Assembly (NCBI RefSeq): GCF_030063445.1
Contig: NZ_JASITD010000004.1
Location: 236,660-300,659, forward strand
Reading direction: 5' to 3'
Origin: Hymenobacter sp. H14-R3
Lineage (GTDB): Bacteria; Bacteroidota; Bacteroidia; Cytophagales; Hymenobacteraceae
Length of the DNA: 64,000 nucleotides
A program made the translations under genes and the position numbers. Positions 49,666 through 57,742 of this stretch are shown here, piece by piece (position 1 is the first letter of the stretch; each line of letters opens with the position of its first letter). Under the pieces are notes generated by a model that saw nothing but the letters and a program-made list of their open reading frames with translations, did not search any database and was not told the origin of the DNA.

Positions 49666-50856
49666 ATGAACACTATCGCCAACTACAATTTCGCCGGCCG
49701 CCGCGCCGTGGTGCGCGTCGATTTCAACGTGCCGCTCGATAAGGACCTGCGCATCACCGACGATACCCGTATTCGGGCGGCTACGCCCACCATCCAGAAG
49801 ATTCTGGCCGATGGCGGCTCCGTGGTGCTACTCTCGCACCTAGGCCGGCCCAAGGGCGGCTACGAGAAAAAATACTCGCTTGAAAGCCTGCGCATGCGCC
49901 TCCAGCAGGAGTACGGCCGCGACGTGCTGTGGGGCGGCGACGTGCTCTCCGACGAGGCTATGAGCGCCGCCCGGGGCTTGCAGCCCGGCCAGGTGCTGCT
50001 GCTCGATAACGTGCGCTTTCACCCCGAGGAAGAGGCTGGTGATGAGGAGTTTGCCAAGAAGCTGGCCCAGCTCGGCGACGTGTACGTGAACGATGCCTTT
50101 GGCGCGGCGCACCGCCGCCACGCCTCCACGGCCGTGATGGCGCACTACTTCGCGCCCCAGGACCGCGTGGGCGGCCTGCTGCTGCAAGGTGAGCTCGACA
50201 ACGCCCAGAAGGTGCTCGACAACCCGCTGCGGCCGTTCACGGCCATCATGGGCGGGGCCAAGATTTCGGATAAGATATTGATTATCGAGCAGTTGCTGGA
50301 TAAGGTCGATAATCTGCTCATCGGCGGCGGCATGGCCTACACCTTCGCCGTGGCCCAGGGCGGGCACGTGGGCAACTCGCTGCTCGAAGCCGATAAGGTG
50401 GAGCTAGCTAAAACCCTCATCGCCAAGGCTAAGGAAAAAGGTGTGAACCTTCTGCTGCCTGGCGACAGCCTCATCGCCGACAAGTTTGCCAACGACGCCA
50501 ACGTGGACGTGGCCCCCAACCACAGCATCCCCACGGGCTGGATGGGCCTCGACCTGGGCCCGGTATCGCGCGAGGAGTTTGCCGGCGTTATTCAGGACTC
50601 GAAAACCATTCTCTGGAACGGCCCGATGGGCGTGTTTGAGATGAGCAATTTCTCGCTGGGCACCGAGTACGTGGCCCGCGCCATTGCCGAGGCCACCGAG
50701 GCCGGCGCCTACTCGCTCATCGGCGGCGGCGACTCGGCCGCCGCCGTGCAGCAGCTCGGCTTCGCCGACCGCGTGAGCTACATCAGCACCGGCGGCGGCG
50801 CGCTACTGGAGTTTATGGAAGGCAAGGAGCTGCCCGGCGTGGCGGCGCTGGGGTAA
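49666..50856 (+). CDS. pgk: Phosphoglycerate kinase
   Basis: This 396-residue glycolytic enzyme transfers phosphate from 1,3-bisphosphoglycerate to ADP. N-domain blocks are RVDFNVPLDKDLRITDDTRI, LSHLGRPKGGYEKKYSLESL and FVNDAFGAAHRRHASTA (read VYVNDAFGAAHRRHAST). C-domain blocks are GGAKISDKILIIEQLLDKVD, ILWNGPMGVFEMSNF and IGGGDSAAAVQQLGF. The length is normal. It stands alone, with an inverted repeat at 50882-50921 after it. Confidence 0.97.
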   Translation: MNTIANYNFAGRRAVVRVDFNVPLDKDLRITDDTRIRAATPTIQKILADGGSVVLLSHLGRPKGGYEKKYSLESLRMRLQQEYGRDVLWGGDVLSDEAMSAARGLQPGQVLLLDNVRFHPEEEAGDEEFAKKLAQLGDVYVNDAFGAAHRRHASTAVMAHYFAPQDRVGGLLLQGELDNAQKVLDNPLRPFTAIMGGAKISDKILIIEQLLDKVDNLLIGGGMAYTFAVAQGGHVGNSLLEADKVELAKTLIAKAKEKGVNLLLPGDSLIADKFANDANVDVAPNHSIPTGWMGLDLGPVSREEFAGVIQDSKTILWNGPMGVFEMSNFSLGTEYVARAIAEATEAGAYSLIGGGDSAAAVQQLGFADRVSYISTGGGALLEFMEGKELPGVAALG

Positions 50857-50881
50857 TGAGTAATAGGTAGTTAGTTCTAAA

Positions 50882-50921
50882 AGACCATCATGCTTCCCTG
50901 CGGTCTGCATGATGGTCTGGC
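50882..50921 (+). terminator. Hairpin after pgk
   Basis: AGACCATCATGC and GCATGATGGTCT pair perfectly around a central TTCCCTGCGGTCT-like stretch. There is no clear T tail. A short palindrome, GTGGTACCCG/CGGGTACCAC, follows at 50991-51016. Confidence 0.6.
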
Positions 50922-51032
50922 AGCATCCACATTACCCATTGCCCACTACCTACTGCCCATTACCTAGCAAAGAATGCAGCCAAAACGAAGTGGTACCCGT
51001 ATGAACGGGTACCACTTTTCTTTTCCACCCCA

Positions 51033-51773
51033 ATGACTGACCACGAACAGGAATACGCCAAAATGGCCCGCCAAGTGTACCGCACGCTCACCGACCAGCG
51101 CCCCCAGTGGGAAGCGCGCAGCCCGGCGATGGTGGCCGATTTTGAGCAGCTCAATAACTTCTTGCAATCCTACGACGAAGTATCTAACCGCCAGGGTGAC
51201 AAAAGCGCCAAAGAGCCTGCCGATGCCCGCGACCAGGCCGAGCAGGCTGCCGAAGCCGCCGCCGGCCGCATCGTGCGCGGCTTTCGCGTGCTGCAGCTGA
51301 GCGTGCACAACCCCGGCCTGGCCGAGGTAGCCAGCTACACCCCCGACGTGCTTAACCCGCTGCATGGCCAGGAACTGCTGGGTGCCCTCAACACCATCGC
51401 CTCTGCCGCCGATGGCGCGAGTGCCCTGCTCGCCAATGAAGGCGTAACCGCCGAGCACATCAAAACCCTCACCGATGCCGTTGCGGTGTACGAGCCCCTG
51501 GCCAGCCTCAACAACAGCACCGCCGAGCAAGGCAACAGCCTGAACAGCACCGCCCGCCAAGTAGTAAAAGGCCTGCGCAAAGTGCTGCGTCGCCTCGACA
51601 CGCGCATGGATAACCTGCGTGACGACGTTCCGAGCCTGGGCCAGGCTTACAACGACGCCCGTGCCTCGGCCGAAGCCGGCGACCTCACCGAGGGTGAAAA
51701 GGGCCCGGACGGCGGCATTGGTCGCGCCGCGGCCGGCAACGCCTTTGGCCCCGAAAGCAAGCCAGGGCAATAG
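51033..51773 (+). CDS. Unknown helical protein, Ala/Asp-rich
   Basis: This 246-residue acidic protein has no signal or membrane segment. It is almost wholly helical with coiled-coil-like stretches (DEVSNRQGDKSAKEPADARD, QAEQAAEAAAGRIVRGFRVL, RQVVKGLRKVLRRLDTRMDN). A flexible Gly/Pro tail ends FGPESKPGQ. I do not recognise a family. It has a clean terminator downstream, so it is a single-gene unit. Confidence 0.65.
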   Translation: MTDHEQEYAKMARQVYRTLTDQRPQWEARSPAMVADFEQLNNFLQSYDEVSNRQGDKSAKEPADARDQAEQAAEAAAGRIVRGFRVLQLSVHNPGLAEVASYTPDVLNPLHGQELLGALNTIASAADGASALLANEGVTAEHIKTLTDAVAVYEPLASLNNSTAEQGNSLNSTARQVVKGLRKVLRRLDTRMDNLRDDVPSLGQAYNDARASAEAGDLTEGEKGPDGGIGRAAAGNAFGPESKPGQ

Positions 51774-51790
51774 CCCGCCAGAATTTCAGT

Positions 51791-51832
51791 AACAAAAGCA
51801 CCCTGCCGGCCAGCCGACAGGGTGCTTTTGTT
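51791..51832 (+). terminator. Terminator after the 51033 gene
   Basis: AACAAAAGCACCCTG and CAGGGTGCTTTTGTT pair perfectly around a 12-base centre; A and T runs on either side make it bidirectional. Confidence 0.92.
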
Positions 51833-51918
51833 ATATGTTTGATAGTGAGTAATTTAATAATAAGCCATTCTGCGGGGGCCACGGGTAAGCAGCCATGGGC
51901 CTGAAGGCGATTGGCTAC

Positions 51919-52182
51919 TTACTCCAGCACACTGGCGATAAAATTGTATTCCCAATAAAAAAAACCGAGCACGGCTATGCTGAATCCCGCAGCCAGCAGC
52001 AGCAGCCGCAGCCCACCCAATCGGTACGCTTTGCGGTTGCTTCCCAGCAAGTCGAAGCCCACCAGCCACAGGGCCACGCCAATAAACAGCAGCACGACCG
52101 CATACAAGGCGATGCGGATGTACTGGATTTCTCCTTCGTGAATGAGTTCCAGGCCAGAAAGCAGGAGGGCGTAGCCGGGCAT
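51919..52182 (-). CDS. Small membrane protein, unknown
   Basis: This 87-residue protein has two clear membrane helices (IRIALYAVVLLFIGVALWLV and LRLLLLAAGFSIAVLGFFYW) with a short basic loop (GSNRKAYRLGG) between them. It has no family I can name. Codon use is typical. It is likely a single gene. Confidence 0.6.
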   Translation of the reverse strand: MPGYALLLSGLELIHEGEIQYIRIALYAVVLLFIGVALWLVGFDLLGSNRKAYRLGGLRLLLLAAGFSIAVLGFFYWEYNFIASVLE

Positions 52183-52246
52183 AGCGCAGGCGTGAGGTGA
52201 GCCGGTAAAAGTAGGGTGCGGCGGCTATTCAGGGGGCTCAGCATAA

Positions 52247-52287
52247 AGCAAAAAGCCCCGCTGCAAGGCTGCAACGGGGCTTTTGTA
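52247..52287 (-). terminator. Terminator of the 52303 gene
   Basis: CAAAAAGCCCCGCTGC and GCAACGGGGCTTTTG pair (with a short bulge) around AAGGCT. Read on the minus strand, it ends in a T run and lies about 16 bp after the stop of the 52303 gene. Confidence 0.85.
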
Positions 52288-52302
52288 TGAATAGCGCAAA
52301 AG

Positions 52303-52944
52303 CTAGTTTACATAGAGAGCTTCCAGCTTCTGGCCCATGCTTTTGAAACCGCGGCCGGGCAGGCGGCCGGTGAGGCGGGTAGCCAGCGCCTGGGCCTCGG
52401 GCGTGCTGAGCACGTCGAGCTCGTGCAGCCAGCCCAGGCGGCGCAGCTGCGGCTCGATGAGGCCCAGCGGGTTGATGGGCGCGTACTCGCGGCGCAGGTA
52501 AGCCTTGGTGTGGCTTTCGAGGTGCTGCACAAAGGCGCGGAGCTGGCGGCGGTCGCGCGGGTGGTCGGCGAGCAGTACGCGCAGCGGCGCGGTGTGCACA
52601 ATGGCCTGGTGCCACCAGTTGTGCCAGGCGTAGAGCACCACCAAGCCCAGGGCGGCAACCCCGCTCAGCACGTAAAACCAGAAGTCTTCGGGCAGCTCCT
52701 TGTGGCCCGCGTATTGCAGGCGGGCGGCGTTGCCGATGAGCCACAGCGTGCCAATGGCCAGCCAGCGCAAGTGGCGGCCGGGCAGGTTGCTGTGGTACTC
52801 CAGGCGTAGGGGCAATACTTCTTCGTAGGGAATCTCGACGGCCATATCGAGCTGGCCCCGGCCGTCGCGCTGGCTCACGTAGAGGCCGTGCTCACGCAGC
52901 ACAAACTCGGTAGAGCGGGTAACCTGGCTTTGTCTAAACTGCAT
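52303..52944 (-). CDS. Membrane protein with two helices, unknown
   Basis: This 213-residue protein has a beta-rich N-terminus (VTRSTEFVLREHGLYVSQRD, VEIPYEEVLPLRLEY) that resembles a small PH-like domain. Two membrane helices follow (LRWLAIGTLWLIGNAA, FWFYVLSGVAALGLVVLYAW), then a cytoplasmic helical tail (RDRRQLRAFVQHLESHTKAY). No catalytic motif is visible. Its function is unknown. It is single-gene with its own terminator. Confidence 0.65.
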   Translation of the reverse strand: MQFRQSQVTRSTEFVLREHGLYVSQRDGRGQLDMAVEIPYEEVLPLRLEYHSNLPGRHLRWLAIGTLWLIGNAARLQYAGHKELPEDFWFYVLSGVAALGLVVLYAWHNWWHQAIVHTAPLRVLLADHPRDRRQLRAFVQHLESHTKAYLRREYAPINPLGLIEPQLRRLGWLHELDVLSTPEAQALATRLTGRLPGRGFKSMGQKLEALYVN

Positions 52945-52964
52945 AATCTAAGTAGTGGGCCGTT

Positions 52965-53070
52965 AGCTTTTAGCTAATAGCTATTGGCTTTCTTGTTAAA
53001 ATTCAACTGGTTACAATTGAATTGATGTGCAACTAATTCAGGTCAAGTACTTGCCTAACAATAATTCAAA
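52965..53070. repeat. Conserved intergenic stem-loop element, copy B
   Basis: This is related to 21503-21590. GCTTTCTTG is followed by a stem AATTCAACT (53000-53008) and AATTGAATT (53015-53023), 8 of 9 pairs, loop GGTTAC. GATGTGCAACTAAT comes next. At two positions G-C pairs of copy A become A-T pairs here, so pairing is retained. It lies 3' of the minus-strand protease gene. Confidence 0.6.
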
Positions 53071-53079
53071 CGTAAATGC

Positions 53080-54336
53080 TTAGCGCAGCACCTCAAACGG
53101 CGACGACGAAAAGCACAAGATAAACAGCCCCACCATTACCCAGCCCAGCACCAGCCGGCCGCGGCTGAGGGGGCTATCGTCGGGCGCGGCGGGGTGGTAC
53201 ACGCCCGAAAGCCGCCCCAGCAGCAGCCCAAATATCAGCCAGCCCGGCTGACCCAGGGTGCCTGGCCAGTAGGTAGCCACCGCGATTTGGGCGGCCCACA
53301 CCACCGCGCCCACCGCCAGCCCCCACGAGGCCCGCGGCAGCAATCGCCAGAATACCAGCCCTAAATACAGGGCGTAGGCCGTGCCGCCGTAGGCCCAGGC
53401 CTGCCAGCTGCTGCGCAGCGAAAACAGCCCCAGCCCGGCGTAAAAAATGAATGCCACAAACAGCCCCGCCGACAGCCGCCCCGCCCGGCGCGGCCCCAGC
53501 AGCCCGTACAGAATGTGCCCCCCGTCGAGCTGGCCGATGGGCAGCAGGTTGAGGGCCGTGAAAAACAGGCTCAGCTCGCCGGCTACCAGCAGCGGGTAGC
53601 GCAGCAGCAGGTTGGGCGGCGGCAGGCGGTGCGGGTCGGCAAAGGCGGCTTCCAGCCAGCGGTACAGCAGCGGCTGGGCCAGCGTGAAGCCCGGCGGCTG
53701 GTAACGCGCTAAATCACGGGTAGTTACGAGCAGGTACTCGGCCTGGTCGGGCAGCGTGCTAAAGCCGTAGATGAGCAGCGGCACCGCCACCAGCAGCCCC
53801 GCCAGCGGCCCGGCCAGCCCGATATCGAAAAACTCGCGCCGCGAAAAAATGCGGTCCCGGATGCGGATAACGGCCCCGAAGGTGCCCAGCCCCAGCGGCA
53901 TGGGTAAAAAGTAGGGCAGCGAGGTGCGCACCTTATTATACTTCGCCACGAAGTAGTGCCCAAACTCGTGCACCGCCAGCACCCCCAAAAACGGCCCCGC
54001 ATACAGCAGCCCCCAGCCCAGCTGCGCCCAGCGCGCCGCGGCCGGCAGCCTAAATACATCGAGCGGCAGCAGGTCGCCGTCGCTGGTGCCGATGGGCCCG
54101 CTGCGCACCATTTGCACGCCCGCCAGCACAGTGGTGGCCAGCGTGAGCAAAAACAGCCCAATATGCAGCGCATAGCGCCAGCCCGGCCGCATGGGCGGCC
54201 GCTCGTAGCGCCGAAACAAGCGGCCGGCCCAGGCCCGGCGGGCGGGCGCGGCCACCGCGTCGGCGGGCCAGCTCAGCAGCGGCTCGTCGGCGGGCTCGGG
54301 CTGGGGAGGGAGGGGAGAGGTATCCAGGGGAAGCAA
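53080..54336 (-). CDS. Site-2 protease family (M50) metalloprotease
   Basis: This 418-residue multi-pass membrane protein has the zinc motif HEFGH (123-127, in LAVHEFGHYFVAKYNKVRTS) and the third ligand in LLPIGQLDGGHILYG (near 270). Both are required for a working site-2 protease. It has seven or more hydrophobic segments. Unlike RseP it carries no PDZ domain. The FDIGLAGPLAGLLVAVPLL motif is of the plant-type EGY/Bacteroidota class. It may cut membrane-bound regulators, but the substrate is unknown. It ends two bases before the HAD gene stop, so the two are probably co-transcribed. Confidence 0.93.
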   Translation of the reverse strand: MLPLDTSPLPPQPEPADEPLLSWPADAVAAPARRAWAGRLFRRYERPPMRPGWRYALHIGLFLLTLATTVLAGVQMVRSGPIGTSDGDLLPLDVFRLPAAARWAQLGWGLLYAGPFLGVLAVHEFGHYFVAKYNKVRTSLPYFLPMPLGLGTFGAVIRIRDRIFSRREFFDIGLAGPLAGLLVAVPLLIYGFSTLPDQAEYLLVTTRDLARYQPPGFTLAQPLLYRWLEAAFADPHRLPPPNLLLRYPLLVAGELSLFFTALNLLPIGQLDGGHILYGLLGPRRAGRLSAGLFVAFIFYAGLGLFSLRSSWQAWAYGGTAYALYLGLVFWRLLPRASWGLAVGAVVWAAQIAVATYWPGTLGQPGWLIFGLLLGRLSGVYHPAAPDDSPLSRGRLVLGWVMVGLFILCFSSSPFEVLR

Positions 54337-54338
54337 GA

Positions 54339-54992
54339 CTAGTGGCCGGTGTACTCCTGCGGAAAGAGGCGCAGGGCCTCGGGCAGGGCCGTGGTGAGGG
54401 TGAGGGGCGGGGCCAGGTGCAGCACCCGTAGCCCCAGGCGGCGGGCCGTAGCAATGTGCTGCGGGCTGTCTTCAATGAATAACGTATCGGCGGCCTGCCA
54501 GTTCATTTCGCGCAGGGCGTGGTGAAATATCTCCTCGCCCGGCTTGCGCAGGCCCACTTCCTGCGAGTAGAACACGCGGTCGAGGCAATCGGCTATGCCG
54601 TTTTTAAAACCGTACTGGGTGGCCAGCCGGCGGTTGATTTCGGCAATGTGCAGGGCGTTGGTGTTGCTGAGCAGGGCCGTGGCGTGGCCGCGCCGGCGCA
54701 GCTCGGCCACCAGGGCCAGGCGCTCGGCAGGCACGTCGAGCAGCAGGGCGTGCCAGGCGGCGTCGATTTCGGCATCGGTGGCGTCGAGGTCGTAGCGCTG
54801 GCGCATACCATTGCGAAACTCGGCCGGCGACAGCTGCCCGGTTTCCAGCTGGTCAAACAAGTCGGCCTGGGTAGCCTGGCTGTACTCCACGGTGCTGCCC
54901 GCCCGGCTCAGGCGGCGAAAAGCAGCGGGGGTGCGGTCGTAGTCAATGTCGATGAGGACACCACCAAAATCAAAAAGCAGGTTGGGAAGCAT
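54339..54992 (-). CDS. HAD-superfamily hydrolase (YihX-like)
   Basis: This 217-residue protein starts at ATG 54992 (MLPNLLFDFGGVLIDIDYDR). HAD motif I reads DFGGVLIDID, where canonical DxDx(T/V) becomes DFGGV, as in the YihX/haloacid-dehalogenase-like subgroup. Motif II is LLSNTNALHIAEI, motif III has VGLRKPGEEIFHHAL, and motif IV is LFIEDSPQHIATARRLGL. These proteins dephosphorylate small phosphorylated compounds such as sugar phosphates. The substrate is not evident. It is the upstream gene of a pair with the M50 protease. Confidence 0.92.
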   Translation of the reverse strand: MLPNLLFDFGGVLIDIDYDRTPAAFRRLSRAGSTVEYSQATQADLFDQLETGQLSPAEFRNGMRQRYDLDATDAEIDAAWHALLLDVPAERLALVAELRRRGHATALLSNTNALHIAEINRRLATQYGFKNGIADCLDRVFYSQEVGLRKPGEEIFHHALREMNWQAADTLFIEDSPQHIATARRLGLRVLHLAPPLTLTTALPEALRLFPQEYTGH

Positions 54993-55116
54993 GAAGCGTT
55001 GCGGGGAATTTTCGGCAAAGGTCGGGCTCAAAAGATGCCTCGCCGACCAGAAATCCACACCATATTCGCCGGCCGCGCGTAACTTTGGAGCGTTGGCAGC
55101 TTCGGCCGTCGGCACC

Positions 55117-55190
55117 GGGCCTATAGCTCAATCGGTTAGAGCAGCTGACTCATAATCAGCAGGTCCTTGGTTCGATTCCAAGTGGGCCCA
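55117..55190 (+). tRNA. tRNA with CAU anticodon (Ile2 or elongator Met)
   Basis: The cloverleaf has acceptor GGGCCTA/TGGGCCC, D arm with AGCTCAATCGGTTAGAGC, anticodon stem GCTGA/TCAGC with loop CTCATAA (anticodon CAT), and T arm CTTGG/CCAAG. The discriminator is A, and CCA is not encoded. An initiator tRNA is excluded by the lack of the GGG/CCC anticodon-stem pairs. Choosing between Ile2 (lysidine-modified) and elongator Met needs identity-element comparison. Confidence 0.92.
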
Positions 55191-55194
55191 CAAT

Positions 55195-55230
55195 AACGGC
55201 TTTCACAGCAATGTGAAGGCCGTTTTTTGT
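55195..55230 (+). terminator. Terminator after tRNA-CAU
   Basis: ACGGCTTTCACA and TGTGAAGGCCGT pair (one G-U) around GCAA, followed by a long T run. It lies five bases after the tRNA. Confidence 0.92.
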
Positions 55231-55446
55231 TTTTGGACAACACAAGCAATCTAGTAGTCACTGGTAGACTTGTGCTTGTACGAGCCGCCTTTTCGCGAAG
55301 AGCTGTGCCAGCCTCTCTAGGGGCCACGCTGCGCAAAGACACGGGAAAGAGGCGCACCTACCAGGAAGCAGAGCGTTTCCAAGATGAAGAAAAAACTCTT
55401 CATGAGATTGCGTGGAGGTTGATGAGTAGCAAGTCTAAAGCTGATA

Positions 55447-55505
55447 AAAGTATAAGCAAGTACTCGTATCAATTTAAAATTAATACAAGTACTTGCTTAT
55501 ACTTT
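55447..55505. repeat. AT-rich near-perfect palindrome
   Basis: AAAGTATAAGCAAGTACTCG followed by TATCAATTT pairs with AAATTAATAC and AAGTACTTGCTTATACTTT, with two mismatches, around an AA centre. Its composition is unlike the GC-rich surroundings. Confidence 0.85.
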
Positions 55506-55560
55506 AGCTCGTATTGACTCATAGAAAAACCCCGTAGGGGCTTGTCCTTACCCAAAACTC

Positions 55561-55596
55561 AAAAGCCCTTCCAGCCACATGGCTGGAAGGGCTTTT
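55561..55596. terminator. Perfect 16-bp hairpin with A/T tails
   Basis: AAAAGCCCTTCCAGCC and GGCTGGAAGGGCTTTT pair around ACAT, followed by TTT. No gene ends directly before it on either strand, so it may terminate the downstream minus-strand remnant or belong to a lost gene. Confidence 0.9.
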
Positions 55597-55720
55597 TTTA
55601 ACGATTGCTTACCCAGTTTACCGCTTTTCAACCAGAGTCAGCCAGCAAAAAGGGCTTTGGCGTTACTGATGGGCAATTGGAAAAAGATTTGGGTAAGGAC
55701 AAGCCACCACGGGGCTTTTC

Positions 55721-56156
55721 CTATGCCACACCTTGCACTTCCTGCTCCCGCCCTGCCCGAGGCTTCCTGAACATCAGCACCAGGGCCGCCAGCATTAGTA
55801 GGTCCTTGAGTAGTACCCGCAACGAGCAGCCCCAGAGGACCCGAAGGTTTACGCCGGCCACGTAGCGATGCAGCCAGTGCGTACCCGCATAGGCCAGGTA
55901 GGCACAAGCCAGCAGCACCACAATTTTGGCCCGGAACACGCCCCGGCAAATGGCCCAGTAGAAACTCGCTTGCAGCAGGCCCTGGTAGCACCGGCCCGAG
56001 GTACTGCTGCTACCAGGGCCACGAGTTGGGTGAGTAGTCACGGTGGAAGTAAGCGTCCCTCAGCACCCACCAGAATACCTGCTCACCCAGCGAAATAGCC
56101 AGCGTGGCGAAGAGCAGGTTGGCGGCCAGTACGTCGTTCTTGCGAAGCGGATTCAT
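55721..56156 (-). pseudogene. Possible frameshifted small membrane-protein gene
   Basis: On the minus strand an ATG at 56156 starts MNPLRKNDVLAANLLFATLA and runs through GEQVFWWVLRDAYFHRDYSP to a stop near 56013. In another frame, from about 55985 to the stop at 55721, a continuing membrane protein can be read (FYWAICRGVFRAKIVVLLAC, AYLAYAGTHWLHRYVAG, LLKDLLMLAALVLMFRKPRA). Both parts look like one three-helix membrane protein split by a one-base shift. A palindrome GGCCCTGGTAGCA/TGCTACCAGGGCC lies at the junction (about 55978-56023). Two separate small genes are the alternative. Confidence 0.4.
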
Positions 56157-56296
56157 GGAGTAGGGCAGCAGCTACTCACAGGCGGAATTACCCCGTAGCT
56201 TCGTGCCCTACGCCTCCACGCTCGGCCTGCTGCTGTGGCGCGGGGCCTTCGGCCTGCCACTTCCGCGCCACATCCTGCTGCGTAGCCGCCGCGCCC

Positions 56297-57406
56297 CTAC
56301 ACGGCGTGCAAAATGACGTAGAGCGAGGTGGTCGAAATCACGAGCCAAAGCAGCACGCCCAGCACGTAGGGCTTTATGCCCACTGAGCCCACCACTTTGG
56401 CCGAGAGGCCCGCGCCGATGAAGAAGAGCGTCACCGTGAGGCCGATTTTGGCCAGGGTCACCATTACCGGGCCGAGCGCCTTAGTGGCTGGCACGTAGGC
56501 CGGGGCAAAGGTGTTGAACAGCATGGCCAGGATGAAGCCAAAGATGAAGTAGGGAATGGTGATTTTCACACCCTTCTGCTTGAAAACCAGGGCCGTGCCA
56601 ATGGCCACCGGGATAATCCAGAGGGCGCGGGCCAGCTTTATGGTGGTGGCCACCTCCAGGGCTTGGTTGCCGTAGGCGGCCGCCGCGCCCACCACCGAGC
56701 TGGTGTCGTGGATGGCAATGGCGCACCAGAGGCCAAACTGGTTCTGGCTCATGTGCAGCGCGTGGCCGATGGGCGGAAAGGCAAACAGCGCAAGGGCATT
56801 GAGCACGAACACCGTGCCCAGGCCCACCGATATTTCCTCGTCCTTGGCCCCCAGCACCGGCCCGATGGCCGCAATGGCGCTCCCCCCGCAAATAGCAGTG
56901 CCGCACGAAATGAGGTGCACCACGTTGCGGCCCAGGCCCAGCCACTTGCCCACGAAGTAGCCCAAAAACAGCGTGCCGAAGATGGACACAACCGTAAAAA
57001 TAATTCCCTCCTTACCGGCCTGCACGGCGGCGTGGGCATTCATGCCGAAGCCCAGGCCAACGACCGAAAATTGCAGCAGCTTGCTGGTAAAGGCTTTGGT
57101 ATGGGCCGGGAAGGGGTTGCCCACCGTTTGGGCCAGCGCTAGGCCCAGCGCCAGCGCAATGGGCGGCGAGGCCCAGGGCGTGAGGCAGAAAACCAACAAC
57201 ACCCCAAATGCCACTTGCCGCAGCGTAAACTGCCGCCCCAGCAGCACGCGAGGTGTGTGCAGGGGCTGAAAGATGCTGGTAGTAGGCGCGGGCTCGTCGA
57301 GCGCGGCGGCTGCCCGGGCCTGCTCGGCTGGCGTGGCCATGCGCATGGGGTCGGCGCTGTAGCTCGGCGGCGCAGTGGGCGGCACAAGCGGGGTGGGCTG
57401 ATTCAT
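56297..57406 (-). CDS. YeiH-family putative sulfate exporter
   Basis: This 369-residue protein has a non-conserved cytoplasmic N-terminus of about 55 residues and then about ten membrane helices. The UPF0324/YeiH motifs are LLQFSVVGLGFGMNAHAAVQ, ISCGTAICGGSAIAAIGPVL, FVLNALALFAFPPIGHALHM and AIAIHDTSSVVGAAAAYG. YeiH proteins are membrane exporters, suggested to move sulfur-containing anions, though the substrate is not settled. The LysR regulator upstream and the two T-N11-A boxes ahead of this gene suggest regulation by that protein. Confidence 0.9.
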   Translation of the reverse strand: MNQPTPLVPPTAPPSYSADPMRMATPAEQARAAAALDEPAPTTSIFQPLHTPRVLLGRQFTLRQVAFGVLLVFCLTPWASPPIALALGLALAQTVGNPFPAHTKAFTSKLLQFSVVGLGFGMNAHAAVQAGKEGIIFTVVSIFGTLFLGYFVGKWLGLGRNVVHLISCGTAICGGSAIAAIGPVLGAKDEEISVGLGTVFVLNALALFAFPPIGHALHMSQNQFGLWCAIAIHDTSSVVGAAAAYGNQALEVATTIKLARALWIIPVAIGTALVFKQKGVKITIPYFIFGFILAMLFNTFAPAYVPATKALGPVMVTLAKIGLTVTLFFIGAGLSAKVVGSVGIKPYVLGVLLWLVISTTSLYVILHAV

Positions 57407-57742
57407 GGGGATAGGCTGGTTTGCTGATGCAAATTTACGGCCTTACCCCTGTCTTGGATTATCTTAAAATGTTATGTGTGATAACCGCTGGTTATCCAAT
57501 AGTTTTCTTTTTCAGCTTATGCGGATACTTGAACTGGCATGTTGTGTTCGTTAACTACTTGTTTATCCGAAAATTATATATAAATGGCTACGTTAGGGTA
57601 TGGCTTCTGGACGGGGCCTCGTGCGGTTGCCCGGCTGCTAGAGTGGTTTCCAGGTTGGGGTCTGGCGCGGAGGGCGATGCTGGTTGCTGTTAAAATATTG
57701 GCTACCAAAATTTTAATTCACCTACTACTCCATCTCAAAAAG
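57407..57742 (-). other. Upstream region of yeiH; AT-rich
   Basis: The 336 bp between yeiH and the LysR stop hold no convincing gene. It contains the double LTTR-type operator described separately. Two plus-strand readings (57421-57693, 57584-57823) look like chance. Confidence 0.6.
57471..57497 (-). promoter_or_regulatory. Two overlapping LysR-type T-N11-A boxes upstream of yeiH
   Basis: GTTATGTGTGATAAC (57471-57485) and GATAACCGCTGGTTATC (57480-57496) are dyads sharing GATAAC. Each contains a T-N11-A core (57472-57484 and 57482-57494), the classical LysR-type recognition pattern. They lie 65-91 bp upstream of the yeiH start. The likely binder is the LysR protein encoded just upstream. Confidence 0.6.

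Larger units (their letters stand above)
55231..55720. other. Gene-free, AT-rich region with palindromes
   Basis: No convincing gene is present. A possible reading on the plus strand up to 55517 starts inside the terminator T run and has poor codon use. The stretch holds an AT-rich palindrome at 55447-55505, a strong terminator hairpin at 55561-55596, and a 33-base inverted repeat pair (55525-55557 and 55686-55718) that encloses the terminator. Confidence 0.6.

Noticed and set aside
55227..55517. Possible 96-residue gene after tRNA-CAU
   Set aside because: It starts inside the terminator T run, runs through a palindrome, and has codon use unlike the window.
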